This document shows, in pieces, positions 53,322-62,428 of a stretch of DNA of 64,000 nt (positions are counted from its first letter, which is position 1; the number at the start of each line of letters is the position of its first letter). The stretch comes from JAIKWW01 sp052169645 (lineage in GTDB: Bacteria; Bacillota; Clostridia; Peptostreptococcales; Anaerovoracaceae). The position numbers and the translations under genes were made by a program. The notes beneath the pieces are model-generated. The model ran no database searches. It saw nothing but the letters and a program-made list of their open reading frames with translations, and was not told the origin of the DNA. The stretch lies in contig JBQNCA010000001.1 of the NCBI GenBank assembly GCA_052169645.1, forward strand, positions 62,001 through 126,000, given 5' to 3'.

Positions 53322-54608
53322 ATGTCAAATACAATAGCAGTTGTAGGCACACAGTGGGGTGATGAAGGAAAAGGCAAGGCGATAGACTATCTTGCTACAA
53401 AGGCGGATATGGTAGTAAGAGCTCAGGGCGGAAGTAATGCCGGTCATTCGGTCATGATAGGCGGCAAAAAATATGCGCTGCACCTTATTCCGTCGGGAAT
53501 ACTCAACCCTCATGCAGTGAATATTATCGGAAACGGTGTTGTCTTTGACCCGCCGGAATTTTTTGATGAAATAGAGAGATTGCAGAAAGACGGCATAGAT
53601 ACTTCAAATATATATATCAGTGACAGAGCGCATATCGTATTCCCTTATCATAAGATTATAGATCTGCTGAGCGAAAATGCTAAAGGCGATTCAAAGGTAG
53701 GCACTACTCATAAAGGCATAGGTCCTTGTTATGTTGACAAGATAGATCGCACCGGACTTCGCATGTGCGATATGGCTGTAGAGAAAGATTTCCGCAAAAA
53801 GCTTTCAGTTCAAATAGATCGTAAAAATGAGCAGATAGTAAAGCTCTACGGAGGTGAACCTTTAGATAAGGAAGCTCTTATAGAAGAATTTTGCGGATAT
53901 GCCGAAAGGCTCAGACCTATGATAGCCGATACGGGCGTAATGGTCTACAATGCTGTAAAAGAGGGCAAAAAGGTTCTCTTTGAAGGGGCTCAGGGCAATA
54001 TGCTTGATATAGACCTCGGAACTTACCCTTATGTAACAGCCTCTCATCCTACGACCGGCGGATTTTCCGAAGGTACCGGAATATCTCCGTCAGAGATAAA
54101 GGATGTAGTGGGTATAGTAAAAGCTTATACCACCAGAGTGGGAGCAGGTCCGTTTGTAACGGAGCTGAATGATGAAATCGGCGATCGTATCAGAGAAGTA
54201 GGACATGAGTACGGAGTTACAACAGGCAGACCGAGACGCTGCGGATGGCTTGATCTCATAGTTGTAAAATATGCGGCTCGTATCAGCGGGCTTACAGGAA
54301 TTTCACTGATGCTGCTTGATGTTCTCAGTGAATTCGATACAATACGCATTTGCGAAGGATATAAATATGGAGATGAAATTATAACCGATTTCCCGGCACG
54401 ACTTGATATAATGGAAAACAGCAGTCCGGTATATAAGGATATGGAAGGCTGGAAGGTCGATATCACTGGTTGCCGCAGCTATGATGAACTGCCGGCGCAG
54501 GCAAAGGCGTATATAAAGGAAATCGAGGACTTTACAGGAGTGCCCGTAAAAATCGTTTCCGTAGGTCCCGACCGTGAACAGACCATAATCAGAACCGAGA
54601 TATTTTAA
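53322..54608 (+). CDS. purA: Adenylosuccinate synthetase
   Basis: PurA joins IMP and aspartate using GTP on the way to AMP. The 428-residue protein begins with VGTQWGDEGKGKAIDYLATK, has GSNAGHSV, THKGIGPCYVDK, FEGAQGNMLDIDLGTYPYVT and a C-terminal GPDREQTI. Length is normal. AAAAGGAGG precedes the ATG, 48 nt after dnaB, so it is probably the last gene of the gdpP-rplI-dnaB-purA run. Confidence 0.97.
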   Translation: MSNTIAVVGTQWGDEGKGKAIDYLATKADMVVRAQGGSNAGHSVMIGGKKYALHLIPSGILNPHAVNIIGNGVVFDPPEFFDEIERLQKDGIDTSNIYISDRAHIVFPYHKIIDLLSENAKGDSKVGTTHKGIGPCYVDKIDRTGLRMCDMAVEKDFRKKLSVQIDRKNEQIVKLYGGEPLDKEALIEEFCGYAERLRPMIADTGVMVYNAVKEGKKVLFEGAQGNMLDIDLGTYPYVTASHPTTGGFSEGTGISPSEIKDVVGIVKAYTTRVGAGPFVTELNDEIGDRIREVGHEYGVTTGRPRRCGWLDLIVVKYAARISGLTGISLMLLDVLSEFDTIRICEGYKYGDEIITDFPARLDIMENSSPVYKDMEGWKVDITGCRSYDELPAQAKAYIKEIEDFTGVPVKIVSVGPDREQTIIRTEIF

Positions 54609-54777
54609 GTGAGATTTATTATCTATAATCAACTATATAATAGAAATCAAGCTTTAACATTTTGCACACTTTGAAAGTTTTATATTATATATAACAAAAC
54701 AGTTGCAAAGAATCCTTGAAAGATGAGTTTTTGCAATGGCGGAAGCATCAAATAAAAATTACACATTTGAACTGAAA

Positions 54778-54817
54778 CCATATATTGACTCAAATAATAC
54801 TTGACCACAATATATGG
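54778..54817. repeat. 10-bp perfect inverted repeat with a 20-base loop
   Basis: CCATATATTG (54778-54787) and CAATATATGG (54808-54817) flank 20 bases in the gap after purA. Role unknown. No gene with support lies in this 330-bp gap. Confidence 0.6.
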
Positions 54818-54851
54818 TATTGGATAAAAAGCAAGATGTAAAAAAATGCTA

Positions 54852-54887
54852 AAAATTGCCCGAATGAAAGTTCATTCGGGCAATTTT
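54852..54887. terminator. Strong bidirectional terminator before the DnaD-like gene
   Basis: AAAATTGCCCGAATG and CATTCGGGCAATTTT form a perfect 15-bp stem with a 6-base loop, T-rich on both strands. It ends the purA transcript. Confidence 0.88.
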
Positions 54888-54938
54888 TCACAAATTTAAC
54901 ACAAAAATATGGTAGACTGTAGACTGCGAGGCGGAAAA

Positions 54939-56201
54939 ATGAATTTTAAGCGAGAAAAGACGAACGATTTCTATCTGCATGATACGGTTATTGAAAACAT
55001 CTTTTTAATGGAGTACATGCCGGGAGCGGATAGTGAAGCCCTCAAGGTTTATCTGACGGCGCTGATGTATGCAAATACATCGGAGATGTCAAATATCCTT
55101 ATAGCCAGACATTTGGGAATTGCTGAAGAGGACGTTCTCAGAGCATGGAATTATTGGGAAGGCTGTGGAGTTATACGCAAAATTTACAATGATCCCGAAG
55201 ATCGTTTTCATTATACGGTGCAGTTTCTCAATATGAAGGACAGGCTTTACGGAAGTGCCGGAGAAATTGCGGAATCATCAAAAAAATCAATGTCGGGATT
55301 ACCCGAAGATATGGATGATCGCCTGTTAAAAGAGCTGTTTGAAAGTGTTCAGCAGATTACAGGAAGAATGTTTGAAGGAAGCGAAGCCCGAAAAATAGTG
55401 TCGTGGATATACGATGACAAGCTTTCACCTCAGCTTATATTATACGCATATCAATACAGCATGAAGCGAGGTAAAAACAACTTCAAATATATATCCAGAG
55501 TTTTGGAAAACTGGATCGGAGAAGGGCTTTTCACCGTCGAAGCGGTAAAAGAGAGCTTGTCTGAAAACGATGAACGTTATCACAGATATAAAAGAGTAAT
55601 GAAAGCACTCGGTTTTCATCGCAGTGCGACGGAAGCGGAGCAACATAAAATCGACAGTTGGTTTGACAGCATGGGCTTCGGAATGGATAAGGTGTTGGAA
55701 GCTTGTGCTAAAACGAGCGGCATTTCCAATCCGAATATAAATTATGTAAACAGCATATTGTCCGGTTGGGCGACAGGAACGGTCAAACCTACAGGTACGG
55801 TCTCGCAGAAATCCGGCAAGAGCGGGATAATGGCGCAGGTGCGCAAGCAATACGAAGATACGAGAAAAAGATATGCAGCGGAGCTGGAAGCTCATCGTAA
55901 AGAGCTTTACAGCCGATTACCGCATATGCGAGAATTGGAGAGCGAGGAGCGTAAAACCTTGCAGAGCTTGTCCAGACTGGCACTGTCAGGAGGCTATACG
56001 GGTCGGAATTCGGCAGCCGACCTTAAAAGCCGCATGAAGGTTCTGACTGAAGAAAAGCTTAGGACTCTCAGGGAATTGGGTTATCCTGAGGACTATCTCG
56101 AAAGGAAGTACGACTGCAATATTTGCAAGGACACGGGAGTGCTCGATAACGGAGAACGCTGTCGCTGCTTCAATGAAAAGTTGAAACAATTTTTAGAATA
56201 G
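54939..56201 (+). CDS. DnaD-domain primosome protein carrying a helicase-loader zinc motif
   Basis: A 420-residue protein. The N-terminal winged-helix DnaD-type domain (about 1-95) includes LKVYLTALMYANTSEMSNIL and a helix-turn-helix with WNYWEGCGVIRKI. Two DnaB_2-type helical domains follow (KIVSWIYDDKLSPQLILYAY; INYVNSILSGWATGTVKP). A charged helical region comes next. The C-terminus is KYDCNICKDTGVLDNGERCR followed by CF, the Cys-x-x-Cys...Cys-x-Cys segment that normally starts DnaC/DnaI-type helicase loaders. No AAA+ loader ATPase follows. The protein probably acts in loading the DnaB helicase at oriC. The ATG at 54939 has GAGGCGG before it. Confidence 0.82.
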   Translation: MNFKREKTNDFYLHDTVIENIFLMEYMPGADSEALKVYLTALMYANTSEMSNILIARHLGIAEEDVLRAWNYWEGCGVIRKIYNDPEDRFHYTVQFLNMKDRLYGSAGEIAESSKKSMSGLPEDMDDRLLKELFESVQQITGRMFEGSEARKIVSWIYDDKLSPQLILYAYQYSMKRGKNNFKYISRVLENWIGEGLFTVEAVKESLSENDERYHRYKRVMKALGFHRSATEAEQHKIDSWFDSMGFGMDKVLEACAKTSGISNPNINYVNSILSGWATGTVKPTGTVSQKSGKSGIMAQVRKQYEDTRKRYAAELEAHRKELYSRLPHMRELESEERKTLQSLSRLALSGGYTGRNSAADLKSRMKVLTEEKLRTLRELGYPEDYLERKYDCNICKDTGVLDNGERCRCFNEKLKQFLE

Positions 56202-56261
56202 GATGCGAAAAGGGTTGAGGTTATTCACGCAACTCTCCTGTCGGCAAGGAAAAATCGCATC
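56202..56261 (+). promoter_or_regulatory. Structured leader before the M23 peptidase gene
   Basis: GATGCGA (56202-56208) and TCGCATC (56255-56261) close a domain that contains a second pairing (GGGTTG with CAACTC) and a GTCGGCAAGGAAAA segment. Compact leaders of this kind before cell-wall hydrolases are often riboswitches or protein-binding sites. I could not match it to a known class. Confidence 0.4.
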
Positions 56262-56289
56262 AATATGACGCTGAAAGGTGGCATGATCA

Positions 56290-58332
56290 ATGAAGAAACG
56301 AATAAGCAAGAAACAGGTAAGAAAACAGGCTGAACGAATAGAGGGGGATGATATCCTCGGGAGTATTTCCACGCTTAGTTTATCCGAAAGAATTTATAAA
56401 GCCTATATCGGCTGGGAAAATTTTTCGGAAAGTTTCAGACAAAAGGTGTCAGCAGGACTCGATCGATTGATAGAGAAAACATGTAAGATAAAAAGCTCCG
56501 TAGAGTCGATAGACCCGTATGGAAGCTATGTAAAATGGGATGATGCTTCCGAGTCTTTCAGACAGACGATATCGGAAATGCTCGACGATATTATAGAAAA
56601 GACTGTTGATATGGCAGAATTTACTGCGGCTATGATTAAAAAATCCGGACGCAGGGAACTTGCGGAGCACCACCTTAAAAAATACAGAGAACATAAAATG
56701 CGACTCTATGTTATAGAACTTAAACACAGAAGTTTTGTAAAAGCAGTGGAAAGATTTATAGATAGAGGTGCGGAATTTATGCTTGATAACAAAAGGCAAA
56801 TCACAATAGCATCAACTACGGTGCTTGGTGTATTTATGGCATTTTGTGTCACGGTAAATGCCGGCACGGTATATCAATATTCATATCACGGAGAGGAACT
56901 CGGCGCAGTAAAGGATAAAGCGGAGATTACGCAGGCGGCAAGTCTTATAAAGGAAGATGTCACGGCGACTACGGGTAAGGAATTAGCTATAAAGGCGGAT
57001 CCTATGGAGGATATAACCTATAAAAAGACTTTTGACCTTTCGGCTATTACGGGCAGTAAGACTGTGGATTCGACAGAGGAGGCCGCAAATAAAATAGCCA
57101 ATTGTGAAGAACTTGAAGGTGAAGGCTTCGTTATTCGTATCGACGGTGAGGATTTTGCCTTTGTCGATACTCAAGCCACCGCAGACGCCATATTAGAGCA
57201 GGTTAAGGCTGATTATTGCACCGTATTTGACGATCCGTCGGAGGATATACTGTCGGCAAGTGCCGATACCGAAGCTTCTGAAAATACAGCTTCGGATAAA
57301 ACGGCAAACATTGAAAATAAAGCCGCAAAGACAGCCGATTCCAAAGAAAAAGCGGAAGTTGATCCCGCTATTACCAGAAATATAATACTTGCTCAGCTTG
57401 CAAAAAAATCAGCCCTTGTATCCGCAGAAACGGAAGCAGTGGATATGGAGACAGGTGCGATAGATGCGGTTTCCGCTGCAGATTCTGAAAATGAAGCTTA
57501 TGATGATTATGATAATGTTGAAAAATATGAAGGTATAGATTTTACGGAAGTCGATCCGAAGAGCCTTGAAGGGATAAGTGCCGATAACGTATCGTTCGTA
57601 GAGAATGTTGAAATTTTACCGGTTACCGCAAAGGTATCCCAATTTATGGATTATGATAATGCGATCAAGCTTTTCATAGACGACGAAGGACATAGTACCG
57701 CTTTAACGGTAAGAACCTCGGAGATTGTGGTTTACAGTGCGCCGGTAAATTACATAACAGTTTATGAAAATTCGGATGAAATGTTTGAAGGCGAAACTGA
57801 AGTCGTAACTCCGGGCGAAAACGGAGAAAAAAAGGTCGTTGCATATATTACTAAGGAAGACGGTACCGAGGTGGGTAACACCGTCCTCTATGAAGAGATG
57901 ACAAAAGAAGCGGTGACAGCCGTTATAAAGGTGGGTACAAAGGATAAACCGAGTACGGAGCCTTCAGGTCATTACATAGTTCCTACAAACGGACATCTCA
58001 CTTCACACTTCGGACCTCGTTGGGGAAGAATGCATTCGGGGATAGATCTTGCGGCGTCTCAGGGTACAGCAATAGTCGCAGCCGACGGCGGCACGGTTAC
58101 GTTTGCAGGATACAACTCGGGCGGATATGGAAATATGGTAAAGATTTCTCACGGTAACGGTGTGGAAACAAGATACGCACATTGCAGCGAAATCGATGTA
58201 TCGGTAGGCGATAAGGTTGCTCAGGGACAGCTGATTGCAAAGGTAGGAAATACCGGCAGAAGCTACGGCAGCCACTGCCATTTCGAGATACGCATTAACG
58301 GAGAGGCTGTTGATCCGTTGAAATATCTGTAA
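56290..58332 (+). CDS. Membrane-anchored G5 / M23 metallopeptidase
   Basis: A 680-residue protein with a basic cytosolic N-terminal region of about 170 residues, one membrane span (ITIASTTVLGVFMAFCVTVN) and a large extracellular part. A G5-like domain (TSEIVVYSAPVNYITVYENS, EGETEVVTPGENGEKKVVAY) precedes the C-terminal M23 domain, which has HFGPRWGRMHSGIDLAASQG and GSHCHFEIRINGEAVDP. These carry the zinc ligands His-x3-Asp and His-x-His, so the peptidase looks active and should cut peptidoglycan cross-links. The unusually long N-terminus repeats a Trp...SFRQ motif (WENFSESFRQKVSAGLD and WDDASESFRQTISEMLD). walRK, known regulators of cell-wall hydrolases, lies next. Confidence 0.87.
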   Translation: MKKRISKKQVRKQAERIEGDDILGSISTLSLSERIYKAYIGWENFSESFRQKVSAGLDRLIEKTCKIKSSVESIDPYGSYVKWDDASESFRQTISEMLDDIIEKTVDMAEFTAAMIKKSGRRELAEHHLKKYREHKMRLYVIELKHRSFVKAVERFIDRGAEFMLDNKRQITIASTTVLGVFMAFCVTVNAGTVYQYSYHGEELGAVKDKAEITQAASLIKEDVTATTGKELAIKADPMEDITYKKTFDLSAITGSKTVDSTEEAANKIANCEELEGEGFVIRIDGEDFAFVDTQATADAILEQVKADYCTVFDDPSEDILSASADTEASENTASDKTANIENKAAKTADSKEKAEVDPAITRNIILAQLAKKSALVSAETEAVDMETGAIDAVSAADSENEAYDDYDNVEKYEGIDFTEVDPKSLEGISADNVSFVENVEILPVTAKVSQFMDYDNAIKLFIDDEGHSTALTVRTSEIVVYSAPVNYITVYENSDEMFEGETEVVTPGENGEKKVVAYITKEDGTEVGNTVLYEEMTKEAVTAVIKVGTKDKPSTEPSGHYIVPTNGHLTSHFGPRWGRMHSGIDLAASQGTAIVAADGGTVTFAGYNSGGYGNMVKISHGNGVETRYAHCSEIDVSVGDKVAQGQLIAKVGNTGRSYGSHCHFEIRINGEAVDPLKYL

Positions 58333-58468
58333 TATCACCAAGTGAATTTCATAGAGTGTATAAGCATATAAGGAAGACGGATTCAGAGCTGCTGTTGCAG
58401 GAGAATCCGTTTACCATGTAAACTTCATAGTATATAAGGGAGTCGGTCAGCTTGATGAGTGTCTCAAC

Positions 58469-58493
58469 AGTCGAATTAACGGTTCGGCTTTTT
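58469..58493 (+). terminator. Terminator after the M23 peptidase gene
   Basis: AGTCGAA and TTCGGCT pair (one G-T) around a 7-base loop and are followed by TTTTT. The rest of the 340-bp gap holds another weak inverted repeat (GGATTC/GAATCC) and the walR promoter. Confidence 0.6.
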
Positions 58494-58564
58494 GATGAAA
58501 TCTCAGCAAGTCCATCGACTCTTTTTTCGTTTGTTTAACCTTATGTTACAAGCTTGCTATAAAT

Positions 58565-58593
58565 TTGAAAACGGTATACCTGTGTGATAAAAT
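58565..58593 (+). promoter_or_regulatory. Promoter of walRK
   Basis: TTGAAA (58565-58570), a 17-base spacer and TAAAAT (58588-58593), with TGA before the -10 making it an extended element. Confidence 0.7.
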
Positions 58594-58673
58594 AAAGGAT
58601 AACTTATAAAGCAGCTTCCACAGGCAGGATGCAGCCGAAAAACGGCTGTAGTACGCAACAAGAGGAGGGCGGA

Positions 58674-59381
58674 ATGGACGATAAAAAAGATAAAGTTCTC
58701 ATAGTTGAGGACGAAAAATCTATTTCGGATATAATAAAATTCAATTTGGAAAAAGAAGGCTTTGAGGTATGTGTGGCATATGACGGAGAGGAAGCCTTGC
58801 TGAACGCAAAGGTAGAAGACCCGGAGCTTATCCTTTTGGACGTGATGCTGCCTAAAGTGGACGGCTTTACTGTCTGCAAAAAGATAAGGGAAACCAGCAA
58901 TGTACCCATCATAATTCTGACTGCAAAGGAAGAAGAGGTCGATAAAGTTCTCGGGCTCGGACTGGGAGCCGATGATTATATGACAAAGCCTTTCGGCATG
59001 AGAGAGCTTATAGCGAGAGTTCGTGCAAACCTGCGCAGAGTAATGCTGTCTGCGGACAATTCGGAATCCAAGGTACTCGATATAGGCAATCTGACCATAG
59101 ACCTGAACAGATTTGAGATAAGAAAGGACGGAACGGTTCTTGAGCTGACTCTCAGAGAGTTTGAACTGCTCAGATATTTGGCGGAGCGTGCCGACAAGGT
59201 ATTTTCAAGAGAACAGCTGTTGGAAGAGGTGTGGGGCTATGAATATTATGGTGATATCCGCACGGTTGACGTTACAGTCAGAAGACTCAGAGAAAAGCTT
59301 GAGGATAATTCCAGTCATCCTAAATATATTATGACAAAGAGAGGCATAGGTTATTATTTCCACGACCCGCAGAGCAAATAG
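58674..59381 (+). CDS. walR: Response regulator WalR (YycF)
   Basis: A 235-residue OmpR-type regulator. The receiver domain has the acidic pocket in VLIVEDEKS, the phosphorylated aspartate in LILLDVMLPKVDGF and the conserved lysine in DDYMTKPFGMREL. The winged-helix domain contains LTLREFELLRYLAERADKVF and RTVDVTVRRLREKLED, the WalR-like recognition region. WalR controls cell-wall metabolism genes and is often essential in Firmicutes. The ATG at 58674 has GAGGAGGGCGG before it. walK follows after 13 nt. Confidence 0.9.
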   Translation: MDDKKDKVLIVEDEKSISDIIKFNLEKEGFEVCVAYDGEEALLNAKVEDPELILLDVMLPKVDGFTVCKKIRETSNVPIIILTAKEEEVDKVLGLGLGADDYMTKPFGMRELIARVRANLRRVMLSADNSESKVLDIGNLTIDLNRFEIRKDGTVLELTLREFELLRYLAERADKVFSREQLLEEVWGYEYYGDIRTVDVTVRRLREKLEDNSSHPKYIMTKRGIGYYFHDPQSK

Positions 59382-59394
59382 AAAGTAAGAACAG

Positions 59395-61236
59395 ATGAGC
59401 AAATTTCGGCTAAAAATAAGTTCATTGAAGATAAAGACCAGCATCAAATGGCGTATAATGCTGACCTTTTTTATAATCGTATTCATTTCGCTCACAGTTG
59501 CAGGTGTTTTTATTACAAATGCTCTCAAAAACTATCAGATAAACTATGTGAGGACAAGCTGCGAAAAAACCGCAGATATGATAAAGGTTTCCATGCCGTT
59601 TGACGAATGCGGCGACCTCGGAAAAGATGCCGCCACAATAAGAGCGATTCTTGACGAGTGGCAGACCGGTAAAGATTATGAAGTCTTTATAATCGGCAGA
59701 GAGCTTGAGCTTATAGCATCGGATAACAGTTCCGTTCTGGGACTTTCAGCCATAGGGCTGCTTGACGACAACGTCGTGGTCAGGGCCTTATCGGGGGAGG
59801 AAGCGGAGAGCAGGAGCGTACTGCGCAGCGGGGTTAATATACTCAATTATGCCGAGCCGATAGAAGGTGTGAACAACGAAATCATAGGCGTGTTGTATAT
59901 AAGAGCAAATCTTACGGGCGTCTACGACATGGAAAAAGCTACGAGAAAAACCTTTATTCAGGCGATGCTTATAGCTATTCTGCTCACCCTGATACTGTCT
60001 TTCTTCATTACGAGCAGCATCACCGAGCCTATCAATGACCTGACTAGGAAAGCCGAAAATATGGCATCCGGAGATTTTTCTCAAAGTATAGAGGTTCGTT
60101 CGGACGACGAGATAGGGCGACTGGCGGACATGTTCAACATCCTGAGGCAGGAGTTGGATAATAAGATAAGCGAAATTTTTAATGAAAAAAATAAGCTTGA
60201 GACAATTTTAAAATATATGGCGGACGGGCTTATTGCAACGGACCTTTACGGCGATATAGTTCATATAAATGCGGCGGCAAGCGAATTATTGGAGATAACA
60301 CCTGATGAACTGCCGAATCTCAACTTCGGTTTTATTATGAACCGCATTGGAAAGAAAGATCTTGCTGACGGTATCAATATGGCTGCGTCCAGAGAGCTTA
60401 TCAGCGAAGTGCTGGCATATGGTGATAAAGCTCTGCATATCAGATATGCACGAATAGTCGATGATGAAAAAAATGATATAGGCGTAATAATGCTTATTCA
60501 GGACATTACCGAGAGACAGCGATTGGAACAGATGCAGTCCGATTTTGTTGCTAATGTTTCTCATGAGCTGCGAACACCGCTTACTACTATAAAGAGTTAT
60601 TCGGAAACACTCGCAAGCGGTAGTGTCACTGACGAGGAAACGATGAAACATTTTCTCGGAATAATTGATGAAGAAGCGGAGCGCATGACAAATCTGGTAA
60701 AGGATTTACTTCAGCTTTCCAGCTTGGACAACAACGCCCGCATGAATATGCGTGAAATAAACATAAATGACCTTATGGCGGATTGCGCCGAGAAGATACG
60801 CTTTACGGCACAGGCGAAAAATCAAACCGTAATATGCGATTTCAATATGAGAGAAGCGTTGAACGTGATGGCGGATCGTGACCGTATGATGCAGGTAATA
60901 CTGAATGTACTCACAAATGCTATAAAGTATACTCCTGAGGGCGGATTTATAAGCATGGATGTGCGAAAGCGAGATAATACCGTACAGATAGCGATAAAAG
61001 ATAACGGCATCGGGATAAGCAGAGATGAATTATCGAGAATATTCGAACGCTTTTTCCGTGTAGACAAAGCAAGATCCAGATCTATGGGAGGCACAGGCTT
61101 GGGACTCTCCATAGCACGACAAATCGTTGAAGCTCACAACGGAACGATAACGGCGGACAGTGCGGAAGGCAAAGGCACCGAGGTCCTTATAATATTGCCT
61201 TTGGCGTGGAACCGGGGAGAGCGAGGCATAGATTAG
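59395..61236 (+). CDS. walK: Sensor histidine kinase WalK (YycG)
   Basis: A 613-residue kinase. Two membrane spans (about 20-42 and 183-205) flank an extracellular sensor domain of about 140 residues. A HAMP domain (ITEPINDLTRKAENMASGDF), a PAS domain (ILKYMADGLIATDLYGDIVH), a HisKA domain with the phospho-histidine in FVANVSHELRTPLTTIKSYS and an HATPase domain (NVLTNAIKYTPEGG, DNGIGI, GGTGLGLSIARQIVEAHNG) follow. This is the WalK layout and it sits directly after walR. The usual walH and walI (yycHI) regulators do not follow. A DivIC-like gene comes instead. Confidence 0.92.
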   Translation: MSKFRLKISSLKIKTSIKWRIMLTFFIIVFISLTVAGVFITNALKNYQINYVRTSCEKTADMIKVSMPFDECGDLGKDAATIRAILDEWQTGKDYEVFIIGRELELIASDNSSVLGLSAIGLLDDNVVVRALSGEEAESRSVLRSGVNILNYAEPIEGVNNEIIGVLYIRANLTGVYDMEKATRKTFIQAMLIAILLTLILSFFITSSITEPINDLTRKAENMASGDFSQSIEVRSDDEIGRLADMFNILRQELDNKISEIFNEKNKLETILKYMADGLIATDLYGDIVHINAAASELLEITPDELPNLNFGFIMNRIGKKDLADGINMAASRELISEVLAYGDKALHIRYARIVDDEKNDIGVIMLIQDITERQRLEQMQSDFVANVSHELRTPLTTIKSYSETLASGSVTDEETMKHFLGIIDEEAERMTNLVKDLLQLSSLDNNARMNMREININDLMADCAEKIRFTAQAKNQTVICDFNMREALNVMADRDRMMQVILNVLTNAIKYTPEGGFISMDVRKRDNTVQIAIKDNGIGISRDELSRIFERFFRVDKARSRSMGGTGLGLSIARQIVEAHNGTITADSAEGKGTEVLIILPLAWNRGERGID

Positions 61237-61255
61237 GTCGAAGGGAATGAGGCAT

Positions 61256-61861
61256 ATGGGCATCAGAAAGAAAAATTCAGGTAAAAATAAAAAATTGCCG
61301 GAAGATAATATAATAGATCTTGAAGCCAAGAAGGAAAAACGGCGTCAAGAGCTTCGTGCCGCTGCCGAGCAGTCGAGAAAAAAACATGGCAGAAAATCCT
61401 TTAAACAGACTATGATGGATGAAGCGGCGGCGGATGAGCTGTATTCCGACAGAATACCTTATCCTTCAAGTTACAGAATCGGGAGTATTTCCGATGCGGG
61501 TGCGGCTTCCACCGCCATAGACAGAAAAGCTGCCCGAACTCACCGCAAAAAGGGCATGAGCGCATACATGAAAATTTTAATTGCAGTTGCGTTGGTTGTC
61601 TTTTTCACCCTGCTCATGTCGATAGGGCAGATTGTTTCGCTTAAGCTTCAAGAATCCGAAGCCGAAGCGAGAGTCAAGCTGCTGAGAGAGCAGAAGGAAA
61701 AGCTTGAAGCAGGTACGGCGGAAATCGGAACGGATGCGAACATCGAAAAACAGGCAAGAAGCTGGCTTAAAATGGCTAAGCAGGGAGAAACCTTATATAT
61801 AATAGGTGATGAGAGAGGCGGCAAAGTTTCCGATTCCAAGGAAACGGATAAGCCGGAATGA
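61256..61861 (+). CDS. FtsB/DivIC-like septum formation initiator protein
   Basis: A 201-residue membrane protein with a long basic cytosolic N-terminus (about 100 residues), one span (MKILIAVALVVFFTLLMSIG) and an extracellular coiled coil (ESEAEARVKLLREQKEKLEA). The short conserved tail EKQARSWLKMAKQGETLYII is the FtsB/DivIC signature. Family members join FtsL and FtsQ/DivIB at the division septum. Start codons at 61247 and 61256 compete. AAGGGA sits nine bases before the second, which is preferred. It lies between walK and rnmV. Confidence 0.8.
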   Translation: MGIRKKNSGKNKKLPEDNIIDLEAKKEKRRQELRAAAEQSRKKHGRKSFKQTMMDEAAADELYSDRIPYPSSYRIGSISDAGAASTAIDRKAARTHRKKGMSAYMKILIAVALVVFFTLLMSIGQIVSLKLQESEAEARVKLLREQKEKLEAGTAEIGTDANIEKQARSWLKMAKQGETLYIIGDERGGKVSDSKETDKPE

Positions 61862-61864
61862 TAA

Positions 61865-62428
61865 ATGCAGATTGTAAAAGAAGTAATAATCGTAGAAGGC
61901 AGAGATGATATAGATGCCGTACAGAAAGCCGTAAAGGCTGATATTATAGCGACTCACGGCTACGGAATATCAGCAGCAACCATAGAGCGTATACGTTCGG
62001 CATACGAAAAGCGGGGAATTATAATTTTGACAGATCCGGACAGAGCGGGTCAGGTGATAAGGCGGAGATTGACCGAGATGTTTCCTGAAGCATTGCAGGC
62101 ACATATTTCAAAGCAGGAAGCTATATCCGACGGAGATATAGGAGTTGAAAATGCAGATCCCGAAGTTATACGTCTCGCAGTGGAGGCTGCGGGGCGAACC
62201 CTTACCGAAGCCTCTTCGGAATTTACACCTGCTGACATGTCATATTACGGACTTACAGGTGCTCCCTTTTCACGTTTACTTAGAGATAAGCTCGGACGCA
62301 GGCTCGGAATCGGTTATGGCAATGCAAAAGCGTTTTTAAAACGTCTAAACGGATACGGCATTTCACGCAGTGATTTGGAAAAGGAAGTCGGAGATATCTT
62401 GAAGAATGAAGGAGAGTATGAGACATGA
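61865..62428 (+). CDS. rnmV: Ribonuclease M5
   Basis: RNase M5 matures 5S rRNA in low-GC Gram-positives. The 187-residue protein starts with the TOPRIM motif VKEVIIVEGRDDIDAVQKAV, has the metal-binding IIILTDPDRAGQVIRRRL and a C-terminal RNA-binding part (LLRDKLGRRLGIGYGNAKAF). It overlaps the start of rsmA by 4 nt, the conserved rnmV-rsmA pairing. Confidence 0.95.
   Translation: MQIVKEVIIVEGRDDIDAVQKAVKADIIATHGYGISAATIERIRSAYEKRGIIILTDPDRAGQVIRRRLTEMFPEALQAHISKQEAISDGDIGVENADPEVIRLAVEAAGRTLTEASSEFTPADMSYYGLTGAPFSRLLRDKLGRRLGIGYGNAKAFLKRLNGYGISRSDLEKEVGDILKNEGEYET

Noticed and set aside
54736..54804. A 22-codon frame in the gap after purA
   Set aside because: Too short, no ribosome-binding site and no recognisable product.
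56202..56261. Known c-di-AMP (ydaO) riboswitch
   Set aside because: Too short, and lacks the conserved core segments I would expect, so it is left as an unclassified leader.
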